64,000 nt of DNA from a virus. The stretch covers positions 1 through 64,000 of the IMG/VR virus record IMGVR_UViG_3300025276_000031. One strand, written 5' to 3'. Each line of letters starts with the position of its first letter. Position 1 is the stretch's first letter. Positions 47,523 to 56,429 of this stretch are shown piece after piece. The position numbers and the translations under genes were made by a program. The notes under the pieces were generated by a model. It was given only the letters and a program-made list of their open reading frames with translations. It was not told where the DNA came from and ran no database searches.

Positions 47523-49065
47523 GGGTTTAGACTTCACAGCGGAAGACATTGAGTTGATGCTGGCTAATCTAGACGCGTTTAGCCCCGAAGAAGCCTTAGA
47601 AATTGATCGTATGGTCGATGAGCTTAACACTAGAACTGCAAATGCCAGTGCGTACGATGATTTAATTGAGTTTTGTAAGTTGATGCAACCTGATTACATT
47701 GTGGGCAAGCACCATCGCATCCTAGCAGACATGCTTATGGCTATTGAGCGTGGCGAAAAGGATCGTATCTGCGTAAACATCCCTCCACGTCACGGTAAAT
47801 CGCAACTTGTTTCTATATTCTACCCTGCTTGGTTCTTAGGCCGCAACCCAGATAAAAAAGTTATGATGGTGTCTCACACGACTGACCTTGCGGTAGATTT
47901 TGGTCGTAAAGTACGTAACTTAATAGCCTTAGATGACTACAGGTCTATATTTCCTACAGTAAGACTAGCGCAAGATAGTAAATCGGCAGGACGGTGGAAC
48001 ACAAATGTTGGAGGTGAGTATTATGCTTGCGGTATTGGTTCTGCTCTTGCTGGTCGGGGTGCTGATCTCCTGCTTGTTGATGATCCCCATTCTGAGCAGG
48101 ATGTCATCAATGGAAACTTTGAAGTCTTCGATAAAGCATACGAGTGGTTCACGTTTGGAGCGCGAACACGACTAATGCCCGGAGGTCGGGTAGCTATTAT
48201 CCAGACACGTTGGCATTTAGATGACCTGACAGGACGTGTTACACGGGACATGGCACAGAATGACCGCTCCGATCAGTATGACGTGATTGAATTTCCTGCT
48301 ATAATCGAAGTTAAGAATAAAAAATCTAAGAAAATCACCGAAAAACCGCTGTGGCCTGAGTTTTTTGACCTTGAAGCCCTGCTGCGTACCAAGGCTTCTA
48401 TGCCTACGTTCCAATGGAACTCGCAGTACCAACAACAACCTACTGCAGAAGAAGCAGCGATTGTCAAACGTGAGTGGTGGAACGAGTGGACCTTGGAAGA
48501 ACCGCCCAGCTGTGAATATGTTATCATGTCGCTAGATGCCGCAGCCGAGAAACATAACCGTGCAGACTATACAGCCCTTACTACGTGGGGCGTGTTTATG
48601 AACGAAGAGACCACCGCGTACAATATTATATTGTTAAATAGCATAAAACAGCGTATGGAGTTTCCAGAACTTAAAACGCTTGCTATGGAAGAATACAATG
48701 ATTGGGAACCCGACTCGTTCATTGTGGAAAAGAAAAGTTCAGGCACCGCGTTGTATCAAGAAATGCGGCGTATGGGTTTGCCAGTGTCAGAGTATACGCC
48801 ACACAGAGGGTCGGGAGATAAGACAGCGCGCCTAAATGCTGTAGCTGACATAATATCGTCAGGTCTATGTTGGGTGCCGCAGACACGGTGGGCAGAAGAA
48901 GTTGTGGAAGAGGTTGCAGGATTTCCGTTTATGAGCAATGATGACCTTGTGGATTCTATGGTTATGGCCCTTATGCGCTTCAGGCAGGGAGGGTTTATAC
49001 GTCTACCTTCTGACGAACCTGAAGATGTGCGATACTGGAAACAACGCCGAGGCGGGTTTTATTAG
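47515..49065 (+). CDS. terL: Terminase large subunit
   Basis: A 516-residue packaging motor from ATG 47515 (an upstream TTG at 47509 is possible). The ATPase domain has NIPPRHGKSQL (Walker A, about 89-99), VMMVSHTTDLA, and DLLLVDDPHSEQ (Walker B with catalytic Asp/Asp-Pro, about 182-193). The nuclease domain has VIMSLDAAAEKHNRADYTAL (first Asp), DSFIVEKKSSG and FMSNDDLVDSM (third Asp pair), giving the RNase H-like metal site. The protein cuts and pumps DNA into the prohead in ATP-driven steps. The full motif set is intact. It is the anchor for calling this block the late operon. Confidence 0.95.
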   Translation: MTEGLDFTAEDIELMLANLDAFSPEEALEIDRMVDELNTRTANASAYDDLIEFCKLMQPDYIVGKHHRILADMLMAIERGEKDRICVNIPPRHGKSQLVSIFYPAWFLGRNPDKKVMMVSHTTDLAVDFGRKVRNLIALDDYRSIFPTVRLAQDSKSAGRWNTNVGGEYYACGIGSALAGRGADLLLVDDPHSEQDVINGNFEVFDKAYEWFTFGARTRLMPGGRVAIIQTRWHLDDLTGRVTRDMAQNDRSDQYDVIEFPAIIEVKNKKSKKITEKPLWPEFFDLEALLRTKASMPTFQWNSQYQQQPTAEEAAIVKREWWNEWTLEEPPSCEYVIMSLDAAAEKHNRADYTALTTWGVFMNEETTAYNIILLNSIKQRMEFPELKTLAMEEYNDWEPDSFIVEKKSSGTALYQEMRRMGLPVSEYTPHRGSGDKTARLNAVADIISSGLCWVPQTRWAEEVVEEVAGFPFMSNDDLVDSMVMALMRFRQGGFIRLPSDEPEDVRYWKQRRGGFY

Positions 49066-49074
49066 AGGTGATAC

Positions 49075-51546
49075 ATGGCTATTGAAAAAGGGCTATACGC
49101 TGCCCCACTAGGTTTAGACAGTGGTTTAGACGGCGTGGAAGAAATGGACATTCCTGATCTGGAGATTGAAGTTATTGATCCAGAAGAAATTACGCTGGCT
49201 GACGGTAGTATGGAGATTACTCTAATACCCGGAAATGATCTTAGTAGTGCTGATTTTGATTCTAACCTAGCCGAGTTTATGGACGAGGACGATATAAAAA
49301 AGTTGTCTAAAGACCTTATGGAGTCCGTAGAGTCTGACATTTCTAGTCGCAAGGATTGGACTGAAACATACGTCAAAGGTCTAGACATTATTGGGTTTAA
49401 ATACGAGGAGCGTTCCCAACCGTGGGAAGGTGCCTGCGGCGTTAACTCTACAGTTTTAGCAGAAGCGGCTATCCGGTTTCAAGCTGAAACTATGTCTGAA
49501 ACGTTTCCCGCTGCAGGGCCGGTAAAAACTAAAATTCTTGGTAGTGAGACTAAAGAAAAAGAAGAAGCGGCGGCTCGTGTCAAGGCTGACATGAACTATG
49601 AACTTACCGAGAACATGGTAGAGTATCGACCCGAACACGAACGTATGTTATATAGCCTTGGTCTAGCAGGATCATCGTTTAAGAAAGTCTACTACGACCC
49701 GAATCTAGGTCGGCAGGTAGCCCTATATATTTCGGCAGAAGATGTCATTGTACCGTACGGTGCGTCTACTATTGAACATGCAGAACGTGTCACGCACATA
49801 ATGCGTAAGACACAAAACGAGGTTACAAAACTGCAAGTGTCAGGGTTCTACAGGGCTATAGACCTCGAGGAGCCGGAGCCGTATCACTCTGATATTGAAG
49901 AGAAAAAGGCAGAAGAAGGCGGTTATTCGTTAAATGACGATGACCGTTATACTCTGTATGAAATCCACGCTGACCTTGTGGTTGAGGGATTGGATGACGA
50001 AGACGGTATTGCTCGCCCGTATGTTGTCACCATAGAGCGTGGCAGTGACGAAGTGTTGGCGATCCGTAGAAACTACGAGGAGGATGACCCCCTCACCCTC
50101 AAACGTCAACACTTCGTACACTATGTTTATGTGCCGGGATTTGGCTTCTATGGCCTTGGATTGATTCACATTATTGGTGGGTACGCCCGTGCCGGAACTT
50201 CCTTGATACGGCAACTGGTTGACGCGGGAACACTGTCGAACCTCCCCGGCGGTTTGAAATCGCGTGGGCTTCGTATCAAGGGAGACGATTCACCAATCGA
50301 ACCCGGAGAGTTTAAAGACGTTGACGTACCATCAGGTAGCATCCGTGACAACATTATGCCGCTACCGTACAAAGAACCTAGTCAAACACTTCTCGCCCTC
50401 CTGAATCAGATTACGACTGAAGGACGTAGACTAGGTGCCATTAGTGATATGGACATCTCGGATATGTCCGCTAATGCCCCTGTGGGCACCACCTTGGCCC
50501 TACTAGAACGTACGCTAAAACCTATGGCTGCGGTCCAATCTAGGGTCCACTATTCTATGAAGCAGGAGTTTAAGCTACTCAAGTCTATCATGGCTGAGTA
50601 TGCCCCTGTAGAGTACGCCTACCAGCCTCACAGAGGCGAGGTTACAGCCAAGCGCGCTGACTACATGATGGTCGATGTCATCCCTGTGAGCGACCCTAAC
50701 AGCTCTACAATGGCGCAACGTGTAGTGCAGTACCAAACAGTTCTGCAGATGTCAGAAAAAGCACCGCAGATTTATGATCTACCACAGCTACATCGCCAGA
50801 TGATTGAAGTGTTAGGTGTTAAGAACGCTGACAAACTTGTGCCAACTAAAGATGACGCCAGACCTACAGACCCTGTAAGTGAAAATATGGCCGCACTTAT
50901 AGGCAAACCGATGAAGGCATTTATTTACCAAGACCATGAAGCGCACATCGCCACGCATACATCGTTTATGCAAGACCCGATGATGGCGCAGATGATTGGG
51001 CAGAACCCGCAAGCAAAACAGATTATGGCCTCACTGCAAGCGCATGTTGCCGAACATCTAGGGTTCTCGTACCGCCAGAAAATTGAAGCTAAACTAGGTG
51101 TACCGCTACCTGCACCGAACGAAGAACTGCCAGAAGCCATCGAAATAGAACTTTCTAGAATGATTGCAGACGCAGGCAAACAGCTTACACAGGCTAATCA
51201 GAAACAGGCAGCGCAGCAAAAAGCACAACAACAGGCCAAAGACCCGATCATTCAGATGAAACAGGCTGAATTGCAGATTAAACAGGCCGAGGAACAACGC
51301 AAAGCGGCAAATGATCAAGCAGACATGCAGATACGGCAAGAACAGCTGAAGCTACAAAAGGCTAAAGAAGCTACGTCTGCCATGTTGAACGCAGAAAAAA
51401 TTAAACTTGATCAGGCATCACTAGCTATCGAAGCTGAAGAAAAAGGTGTTCGATTAGAACAAGCAGGCCGTGCGGAACGTAATAAACTTGGTATTGAGAC
51501 TGCACGAATGATGCAGTCCCGACAGCCAAAAGGAGATAATAGCTAA
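49075..51546 (+). CDS. Portal protein
   Basis: An 823-residue protein with AGAGGTGATAC upstream. The N-terminal part is acidic. The central region has DWTETYVKGLDIIGFKYEER, HVYPERxLYS-like segments, PYGASTIEHAERVTHIM and a long beta/helix alternation ending in YGLGLIHIIGGYARAGTSLI, PLPYKEPSQTLLALLNQI, as in large portal proteins of short-tailed phages. Residues about 700-800 form a Lys/Gln/Ala-rich coiled coil (QKAQQQAKDPIIQMKQAELQ), perhaps a barrel as in P22. It forms the dodecameric ring for packaging and tail attachment. Position after terminase and size support the call. Confidence 0.88.
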   Translation: MAIEKGLYAAPLGLDSGLDGVEEMDIPDLEIEVIDPEEITLADGSMEITLIPGNDLSSADFDSNLAEFMDEDDIKKLSKDLMESVESDISSRKDWTETYVKGLDIIGFKYEERSQPWEGACGVNSTVLAEAAIRFQAETMSETFPAAGPVKTKILGSETKEKEEAAARVKADMNYELTENMVEYRPEHERMLYSLGLAGSSFKKVYYDPNLGRQVALYISAEDVIVPYGASTIEHAERVTHIMRKTQNEVTKLQVSGFYRAIDLEEPEPYHSDIEEKKAEEGGYSLNDDDRYTLYEIHADLVVEGLDDEDGIARPYVVTIERGSDEVLAIRRNYEEDDPLTLKRQHFVHYVYVPGFGFYGLGLIHIIGGYARAGTSLIRQLVDAGTLSNLPGGLKSRGLRIKGDDSPIEPGEFKDVDVPSGSIRDNIMPLPYKEPSQTLLALLNQITTEGRRLGAISDMDISDMSANAPVGTTLALLERTLKPMAAVQSRVHYSMKQEFKLLKSIMAEYAPVEYAYQPHRGEVTAKRADYMMVDVIPVSDPNSSTMAQRVVQYQTVLQMSEKAPQIYDLPQLHRQMIEVLGVKNADKLVPTKDDARPTDPVSENMAALIGKPMKAFIYQDHEAHIATHTSFMQDPMMAQMIGQNPQAKQIMASLQAHVAEHLGFSYRQKIEAKLGVPLPAPNEELPEAIEIELSRMIADAGKQLTQANQKQAAQQKAQQQAKDPIIQMKQAELQIKQAEEQRKAANDQADMQIRQEQLKLQKAKEATSAMLNAEKIKLDQASLAIEAEEKGVRLEQAGRAERNKLGIETARMMQSRQPKGDNS

Positions 51547-51548
51547 AC

Positions 51549-51752
51549 ATGGCAAAAACCGTCTTTGACGTGCTGAAAGATAAAATCGAGGATGACATAT
51601 CCTCTGCACAGAGTTTCCTAACCGCAGGTTCGTCTAAGGACTATGCGCATTATAGGGAAGTTGTTGGCTTAATTCGGGGTCTCGAAGCCAGCAAATCGTA
51701 TGTTGAAGACCTCTCGCGTAACTATATGGAAGATGACGATGGGAATTACTAA
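51549..51752 (+). CDS. Small conserved-looking protein after the portal gene
   Basis: A 67-residue protein three bases after the portal stop. It reads MAKTVFDVLKDKIEDDISSA, QSFLTAGSSKDYAHYREVVG, then LIRGLEASKSYVEDLSRNYM, an all-helical acidic protein. The KDYAHYREVVGLIRGLE part recurs in small proteins after portal genes in phages I have seen, without a known role. It overlaps the GroES-like gene. It may be a head-assembly accessory or a subunit of the head-tail joint. Confidence 0.65.
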   Translation: MAKTVFDVLKDKIEDDISSAQSFLTAGSSKDYAHYREVVGLIRGLEASKSYVEDLSRNYMEDDDGNY

Positions 51753-52152
51753 AACGATGCAGCTTGAAGAGATGGAACGGGAGCACGAAGCACAACGCCT
51801 CGCTGATGCTGAACTAGAACTACAGCTACCAAGACCTGCAGGATATCGTGTGTTAGTAGCACTACCACAGCCTGAAGATAAGTTTGAGGGTACAAACATC
51901 CTTAAAACTGAAAAAGCCAAGCAGCAGGACCATATTATGTCTATTATCGGCCTAGTAGTCGATATGGGGTCTGGCGCGTATGCGGATAAAGAACGTTTTC
52001 CCGATGGACCTTGGTGCAAAGAAGGTGATTTTGTCATGTTCCGCATGAACTCGGGTACTAGATTCACTATCGCGGGTATTGAGTATCGGCTTATGAACGA
52101 CGATTCAATAGAGGCCGTTGTGGATGATCCCACAGGTATTCAGAGGGCATAA
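51739..52152 (+). CDS. GroES-like co-chaperonin
   Basis: A 137-residue protein from ATG 51739 (GGAAG upstream; ATG 51757 and 51733 are alternatives). After a helical head, residues about 38-125 follow the Cpn10 fold: PAGYRVLVALPQPEDKFEGT (first strand and mobile-loop position), HIMSIIGLVVDMGSGAY, WCKEGDFVMFRMNSGTRFTI and GIEYRLMNDDSIEAVVDD, parallel to GroES elements (GEVLAVG, VGDIVIF, EDILAIV). No GroEL gene is in the window, so it would work with the host chaperonin, as T4 gp31 does for the capsid protein. Its place between portal and scaffold genes supports a capsid role. Confidence 0.75.
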   Translation: MGITKTMQLEEMEREHEAQRLADAELELQLPRPAGYRVLVALPQPEDKFEGTNILKTEKAKQQDHIMSIIGLVVDMGSGAYADKERFPDGPWCKEGDFVMFRMNSGTRFTIAGIEYRLMNDDSIEAVVDDPTGIQRA

Positions 52153-52154
52153 TC

Positions 52155-53177
52155 ATGGCTTTTCAAAAAGTAGAGTTTGAGTTTCCAGACGAGGAATCGA
52201 CAGTTGTTGACATCGAAGATACGAACGCAGTTGAAATCGACGTTTCTGGCAAGAAAACTAAAGAAGATTTTGTGGAAGATGCACGTAGCAAGGATAAGTC
52301 TGAGCGTAAGGTGGACCCTGTTGAAGACGAACTTGAAATTGAGGTGGTTGACGATACTCCGAAGAAAGACCGGAATCGCAAAGCGTCAGACCCCCCCGAT
52401 GATGTTACTGACGAGGAACTGGAAGACTATTCAGAAAAAGTCCGCAAACGAATCCAACACTTTAGCAAAGGTTATCACGATGAACGCCGCGCTAAAGAAG
52501 AGGCTTTTAGGCAAAGTCAAGAGCTTGAGCGAGTTACGCAACAGCTTATGGACGAGAACAAAAAACTAAAAGGTAACGTCAACAAGAATCAAAGTGCGTT
52601 ACTTGACCAAGCTAAGAAAAACTCAGCCGCTGAAACTGAGGCCGCTAAACGTGAGTATAAGGCAGCATATGAATCCGGTGATTCCGACGCTGTAGTAGAA
52701 GCACAAGAAAAGTTAACAGCTGCCAAGTTAAAGGCTGATAAGTTAGCAAATTTTAAGGTGCCTGCTTTACAGGAGGAAGAAACTCCTGTACAGACTCAAC
52801 CAGAATCCGCCCCGACACCACAAGTCGATACTCGGGCTGCTGATTGGCAAAAGGCTAATTCGTGGTTCGGTCCCGACGATGAGATGACAAGTTTAGCGTT
52901 GGGGTTGCATAATAAACTTGTCAAACAGGGCGTAAGTCCGCAAAGCGATGAATACTACGAGACGATAGATACTCGTATGCGTCAAGTATTCCCCGATAAT
53001 TTCGAGGATGCTGAACCGAAGCGAAAAACATCAGTGGTTGCTCCCGCAACGCGGAGTACAGCACCGAAAAAAGTGACTTTGACGAGAACTCAAGTCCAAC
53101 TCGCTAAACGGTTAGGGTTAACCCCACAACAGTACGCCAAACAGGTTGCATTAGATATGAGGAATAACAATGGCTGA
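52155..53177 (+). CDS. Scaffolding protein
   Basis: A 340-residue protein just before the head genes. It is highly charged: acidic N-terminus (VEDELEIEVVDDTPKKDRNR), a long Lys/Glu/Gln coiled coil at about 90-210 (DENKKLKGNVNKNQSALLDQ), a Pro-rich hinge (ETPVQTQPESAPTPQ) and a helical end with TRTQVQLAKRLGLTPQQYAK, which resembles the C-terminal part of podovirus scaffolds that interacts with the capsid. The typical placement is between portal and major capsid genes. It would guide prohead assembly and leave before maturation. Confidence 0.78.
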   Translation: MAFQKVEFEFPDEESTVVDIEDTNAVEIDVSGKKTKEDFVEDARSKDKSERKVDPVEDELEIEVVDDTPKKDRNRKASDPPDDVTDEELEDYSEKVRKRIQHFSKGYHDERRAKEEAFRQSQELERVTQQLMDENKKLKGNVNKNQSALLDQAKKNSAAETEAAKREYKAAYESGDSDAVVEAQEKLTAAKLKADKLANFKVPALQEEETPVQTQPESAPTPQVDTRAADWQKANSWFGPDDEMTSLALGLHNKLVKQGVSPQSDEYYETIDTRMRQVFPDNFEDAEPKRKTSVVAPATRSTAPKKVTLTRTQVQLAKRLGLTPQQYAKQVALDMRNNNG

Positions 53178-53619
53178 AAATCGCCTAGACCGTGAGCTTG
53201 ATGCTCGTGATAAAAAAGTACGTAGAAAAGCGTGGACGCGCCCGGAGACTTTACCGTCTCCAAATCCCGAGGCTGGCTATGACTTTCATTGGGTCCGTGT
53301 AAGTACACAAGGGCAGATTGATGCCACCAATGTTTCCTCAAAACTAAGAGAAGGTTGGGAGCCATGTCTGGCTAAAGATCATCCTGAAATTACTATGGTT
53401 TCTATTGAACAAGAACGGTTTAAAGAAAACGTAGTTATCGGCGGTCTTTTGCTATGTAAAGCTCCATCTGAAATGGTCGAAGAGCGCAATGCTTACTATT
53501 CTCAGCATACACAAGCGCAGATGCGATCCGTGGATAACAACCTTATGAGAGAGAGTGACCCGCGTATGCCGTTATTTAATGACCGCAAATCAAAGGTTAC
53601 TTTTGGCAAAGGAACTTAA
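53170..53619 (+). CDS. Small head-region protein
   Basis: A 149-residue protein, eight-base overlap with the scaffold gene. It has FHWVRVSTQGQIDATNVSSK, LREGWEPCLAKDHPEI, NVVIGGLLLCKAPSEMVEER and DNNLMRESDPRMPLF, followed by a basic end. The GWEPVxxxDHPEI ... IGGLLLCKAP ... DPRMP pattern occurs in uncharacterised proteins next to capsid genes in marine phages. It is probably a head-completion or assembly factor; no catalytic motif is visible. Confidence 0.65.
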   Translation: MAENRLDRELDARDKKVRRKAWTRPETLPSPNPEAGYDFHWVRVSTQGQIDATNVSSKLREGWEPCLAKDHPEITMVSIEQERFKENVVIGGLLLCKAPSEMVEERNAYYSQHTQAQMRSVDNNLMRESDPRMPLFNDRKSKVTFGKGT

Positions 53620-53633
53620 TTTAGGAGCTTATA

Positions 53634-54278
53634 ATGGCTTATCCTACAGTTGACGCCCCCTACGGGCTGAAGCCGGTAAATCTGATCGGAGGTCTTCCCT
53701 TTGCAGGGGCGACTCGACAAATGCCGATTGCTAGCGGGTATAACACATCTATCTTTAATGGTGATGTAGTCCAACTCGCGGCAGGTGGCACTGTCATCAT
53801 CTCCACTATGGCAGGACAAGCAGCAAACGCTGTTGTTCCCGGCGTAATGGGGGTATTTTTGGGCTGTCGGTACACAGACCCAACTTTGGGTTATGAATTG
53901 TACAGTCAACACTATCCAGCAAACACAGTAGCGACTGACATTGTTGCGTACATCAGTGATGACCCTAACGCACTTTACAAGATTGTAAGTGTAACAGCTG
54001 CTACCGCAGACAACGCTGCTGGCGGGTTGCTTCCAGCGTTTAAAACACGCGCAGTTGCAGGCCCACCCAAGAACGCAGTGCTCGTACTAAATACGGGTGT
54101 ACTTGCTACGGGTAATAGCCGCATGGGTTGTTTTGCAAACAGCGTCACTACCTCGCTTCCGCTAACTGTCGTAGATGTAGTTCCTGAAACTGCAAATGCT
54201 GCGGGTACGGGCTTCATTGAACTTATCGTTAAGTTCAACGTTGGGTATCATCGCTATAACGGCCAAATCGGCGTATAA
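53634..54278 (+). CDS. Capsid decoration-like protein
   Basis: A 214-residue protein with AGGAGCTTATA upstream. It is beta-rich and small in charge (MAYPTVDAPYGLKPVNLIGG, FNGDVVQLAAGGTVIIST, VVPGVMGVFLGCRY). The start, with D-A-P-x-G-L-x-P-V-x-L-I-G-G and repeated Val/Ala strands, resembles decoration or head-fibre base proteins that precede major capsid genes. The C-terminal FIELIVKFNVGYHRYNGQ is a beta closing segment. It is expected to stabilise the capsid surface. The role is inferred from fold-like features and position. Confidence 0.65.
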   Translation: MAYPTVDAPYGLKPVNLIGGLPFAGATRQMPIASGYNTSIFNGDVVQLAAGGTVIISTMAGQAANAVVPGVMGVFLGCRYTDPTLGYELYSQHYPANTVATDIVAYISDDPNALYKIVSVTAATADNAAGGLLPAFKTRAVAGPPKNAVLVLNTGVLATGNSRMGCFANSVTTSLPLTVVDVVPETANAAGTGFIELIVKFNVGYHRYNGQIGV

Positions 54279-54291
54279 GGGAGAATAACCA

Positions 54292-55197
54292 ATGGCTATT
54301 TCACGCGCACAGTTACTTAAAGAACTGCTTCCCGGCCTAAACGCCTTGTTTGGTCTGGAATACGCAAAGTACGGTGAAGAACACACCGAAATCTTTGAAA
54401 CCGAAACTTCAGATCGTTCCTTCGAGGAAGAACTGAAATTGAGCGGATTTTCTGCTGCACCTGTTAAAGACGAAGGCTCTGCCATCGAATATGACAATGC
54501 ACAGGAAGCATGGACTGCTCGCTATACACACGAAACAGTGGCAATGGGTTTCTCAATCACTGAGGAAGCTATTGAGGATAACCTGTATGATTCTTTGTCA
54601 TCGCGTTATACTAAAGCACTGGCTCGCGCTATGGCGTACACCAAACAGGTTAAAGCTGCCAACATCCTCAATACTGGATTTGCTGGCCCAACCTACGGTG
54701 ATGGTCAGACGCTCATGTCTACCGCGCACCCACTGATTTCTGGTGGCGTAAACTCAAACCGTCCTGCAGTTGCAGCTGACCTTAATGAAACTTCCTTGGA
54801 AGCGGCTATTATTCAGATTGCAGCTTGGACCGATGAGCGCGGTTTGTTGATTGCAGCACAGCCTAAGAAACTTGTAATTCCACCAGCACTGCAATTTGTT
54901 GCAACACGCCTGATGGAAACCGAGGGTCGTGTAGGTACTGCAGACAACGATATCAACGCACTACGCGCTAACGGCTCAATTCCCGGCGGTTATGCTGTCA
55001 ACCATTACCTGACAGATGTAAACGCATGGTTTATGATGACTGATGTACCCAACGGTCTGAAGCACTTTACACGGGCAGCTATGGCTACCTCTATGGATGG
55101 TGACTTCGACACAGGTAACAGTCGTTATAAGGCCCGTGAGCGGTATTCGTTCGGTGTGTCTGATCCGCTGGGTATCTACGGTTCACCCGGAGCGTAA
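54292..55197 (+). CDS. Major capsid protein, HK97-fold-like
   Basis: A 301-residue protein before a strong terminator, which fits high expression. It begins MAISRAQLLKELLPGLNALFGL, then an acidic E-loop-like part (FETETSDRSFEEELKLSGFS), the P-domain with ETVAMGFSITEEAIEDNLYD and ARAMAYTKQVKAANILNTGF, and A-domain parts LVIPPALQFVATRLME and SIPGGYAVNHYLTDVNAWFM. The order resembles Mu gpT-like/HK97-fold capsid proteins. No protease gene lies upstream and the N-terminus has no delta-domain coiled coil, the scaffold being separate. The size is typical. Confidence 0.85.
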   Translation: MAISRAQLLKELLPGLNALFGLEYAKYGEEHTEIFETETSDRSFEEELKLSGFSAAPVKDEGSAIEYDNAQEAWTARYTHETVAMGFSITEEAIEDNLYDSLSSRYTKALARAMAYTKQVKAANILNTGFAGPTYGDGQTLMSTAHPLISGGVNSNRPAVAADLNETSLEAAIIQIAAWTDERGLLIAAQPKKLVIPPALQFVATRLMETEGRVGTADNDINALRANGSIPGGYAVNHYLTDVNAWFMMTDVPNGLKHFTRAAMATSMDGDFDTGNSRYKARERYSFGVSDPLGIYGSPGA

Positions 55198-55222
55198 AAC
55201 ACGTTACTATTACGTTAAAGTA

Positions 55223-55251
55223 GGGGCAGCTTCGGTTGCCCCTTTCTTTTT
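55223..55251 (+). terminator. Strong intrinsic terminator after the major capsid gene
   Basis: GGGGCAGC (55223-55230), TTCG loop, GTTGCCCC (55235-55242), then TTTCTTTTT. An eight-pair stem (one G-T) closed by a UUCG loop. It separates the capsid transcript from downstream virion genes; an AT-rich TTAATATAGTGTATTATACAC stretch just after could hold a promoter. Confidence 0.9.
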
Positions 55252-55326
55252 GTTTAATATAGTGTATTATACACACATCCCTGACAGGCGTACATGCGCC
55301 TGACATAACCCAGACAGGAGACTAAC

Positions 55327-55818
55327 ATGGGTACGACTACATTTTCAGGACCGATTCGGTCAGGCACAATCCGCACAACTAATGGCATTATTGTAGGCAC
55401 CGACATTGCTAATGTTGGACAAGTTGTCTTGCATCAACGTGCAGCCATTACACAAGCGGCTACAATCGCCGCAAACACCCCAGCTACAACCATTGTAATT
55501 CCCGGTAATAGCTTAATCATAGCTATAAAGTTATACGTTGTAACTGCTTGGAATGGCGCTGCTTCTACAGGCGGTATTGGTTACGATGATGGTGCTACTG
55601 TAAACGCAACAGCCTTGACTGCTGCTGCAGGCGCAGCAGGTGGTACTATAGGTGTTATCAGCATTGGAAGTGGCGCAGATGCTACGCGAGTAGCTAATTG
55701 GCTCAATATTGCTGCTGGCGACAAACGTATTAATTTCCTAAGTGCCAATACTGGCGCAGGTGTAGGTGTTCTTGAAGTTGAATACGTACAAGCCGCCAAC
55801 ATTGCAGTACAACCGTAA
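55327..55818 (+). CDS. Virion structural protein, beta-rich
   Basis: A 163-residue protein with CAGGAGACTAAC upstream. It is Ala/Gly/Thr-rich with alternating strands (FSGPIRSGTIRTTNGIIVGT, TTIVIPGNSLIIAIKLYVVT, KRINFLSANTGAGVGVLEVE). No catalytic residues or long helices are apparent. The GPIRSGTIR start is seen in decoration proteins I recall from marine phage genomes. It is probably a head decoration or head-fibre subunit. It follows the possible promoter after the capsid terminator. Confidence 0.6.
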   Translation: MGTTTFSGPIRSGTIRTTNGIIVGTDIANVGQVVLHQRAAITQAATIAANTPATTIVIPGNSLIIAIKLYVVTAWNGAASTGGIGYDDGATVNATALTAAAGAAGGTIGVISIGSGADATRVANWLNIAAGDKRINFLSANTGAGVGVLEVEYVQAANIAVQP

Positions 55819-55830
55819 AGGAATAGCTAA

Positions 55831-56115
55831 ATGGCTGCTAATTCAGTACGAGCATTTAACTTTGCTACAGGCGATACTGCCGCCCTTGTTGGGCCTAGTC
55901 GTACGCGTATCTTGGGAGTGTTAGTTAACGCTGCCGCCGCTTGTGCGTTTACACTACGTAACGGTACTGCCGCAGGTGAGGTGCTTTTGGACCTTACACT
56001 GCCCACAGGTTGGAACGATGTATATATTCCTGCAGACGGCATACTAGCAACTAACGGTTGCTTTGTGTCGGCGCTTACAGGAACAGGAAACAAAATAACC
56101 CTAATATTGGAGTAA
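55831..56115 (+). CDS. Small virion protein
   Basis: A 94-residue beta-rich protein with AAAGGAATAGC upstream. It has TRILGVLVNAAAACAFTLRN and TGWNDVYIPADGILATNGCF, the fold style of small decoration or trimeric knob domains. It lies two codons behind its neighbour in the run of small virion genes. No family was recognised; similar 90-105-residue proteins at 8958 and 60789 may be distantly related. Confidence 0.6.
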   Translation: MAANSVRAFNFATGDTAALVGPSRTRILGVLVNAAAACAFTLRNGTAAGEVLLDLTLPTGWNDVYIPADGILATNGCFVSALTGTGNKITLILE

Positions 56116-56119
56116 TTTT

Positions 56120-56428
56120 GTGCGATCATACTTTAAAAAAGGTGGGGGAGTAAAATCCCCCGCTTGGACACGTAAGGCAGGCAAGAGTGAGTCCGGTGGA
56201 CTCAATGCAAAAGGCGTTGCCAGTTATAGAAAGGCCAATCCCGGCAGTAAGTTAAAAACTGCGGTTACTACCAAACCCAGTAAACTTAAAAAAGGGTCTA
56301 AGGCTGCAAATCGGCGTAAGTCGTTCTGTGCCCGTATGAAGGGTATGAAAAAAAGTAACACAAGTTCTAAGACGGCTAACGATCCCGACAGCCGCATTAA
56401 CAAGAGCTTGCGGAAATGGAATTGTTAA
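56120..56428 (+). CDS. Small basic protein, DUF6321-like
   Basis: A 102-residue protein from GTG 56120. It has the blocks KAGKSESGGLNAKGVASYRK, NPGSKLKTAVTTKPSKLKKG, SKAANRRKSFCARMKGMKK and NDPDSRINKSLRKWNC, characteristic of the DUF6321 family of phage and marine proteins as I recall it. Charge is strongly positive. The function is not known; such proteins are thought to enter the virion or bind DNA. It is first of a cluster of five basic small genes. Confidence 0.72.
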   Translation: MRSYFKKGGGVKSPAWTRKAGKSESGGLNAKGVASYRKANPGSKLKTAVTTKPSKLKKGSKAANRRKSFCARMKGMKKSNTSSKTANDPDSRINKSLRKWNC

Positions 56429-56429
56429 C

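Noticed and set aside
51549-52152. A frameshift joining the 67-residue protein with the GroES-like protein
   Set aside because: Each has its own start signals and a sensible protein; no slippery sequence was seen in the 14-base overlap.
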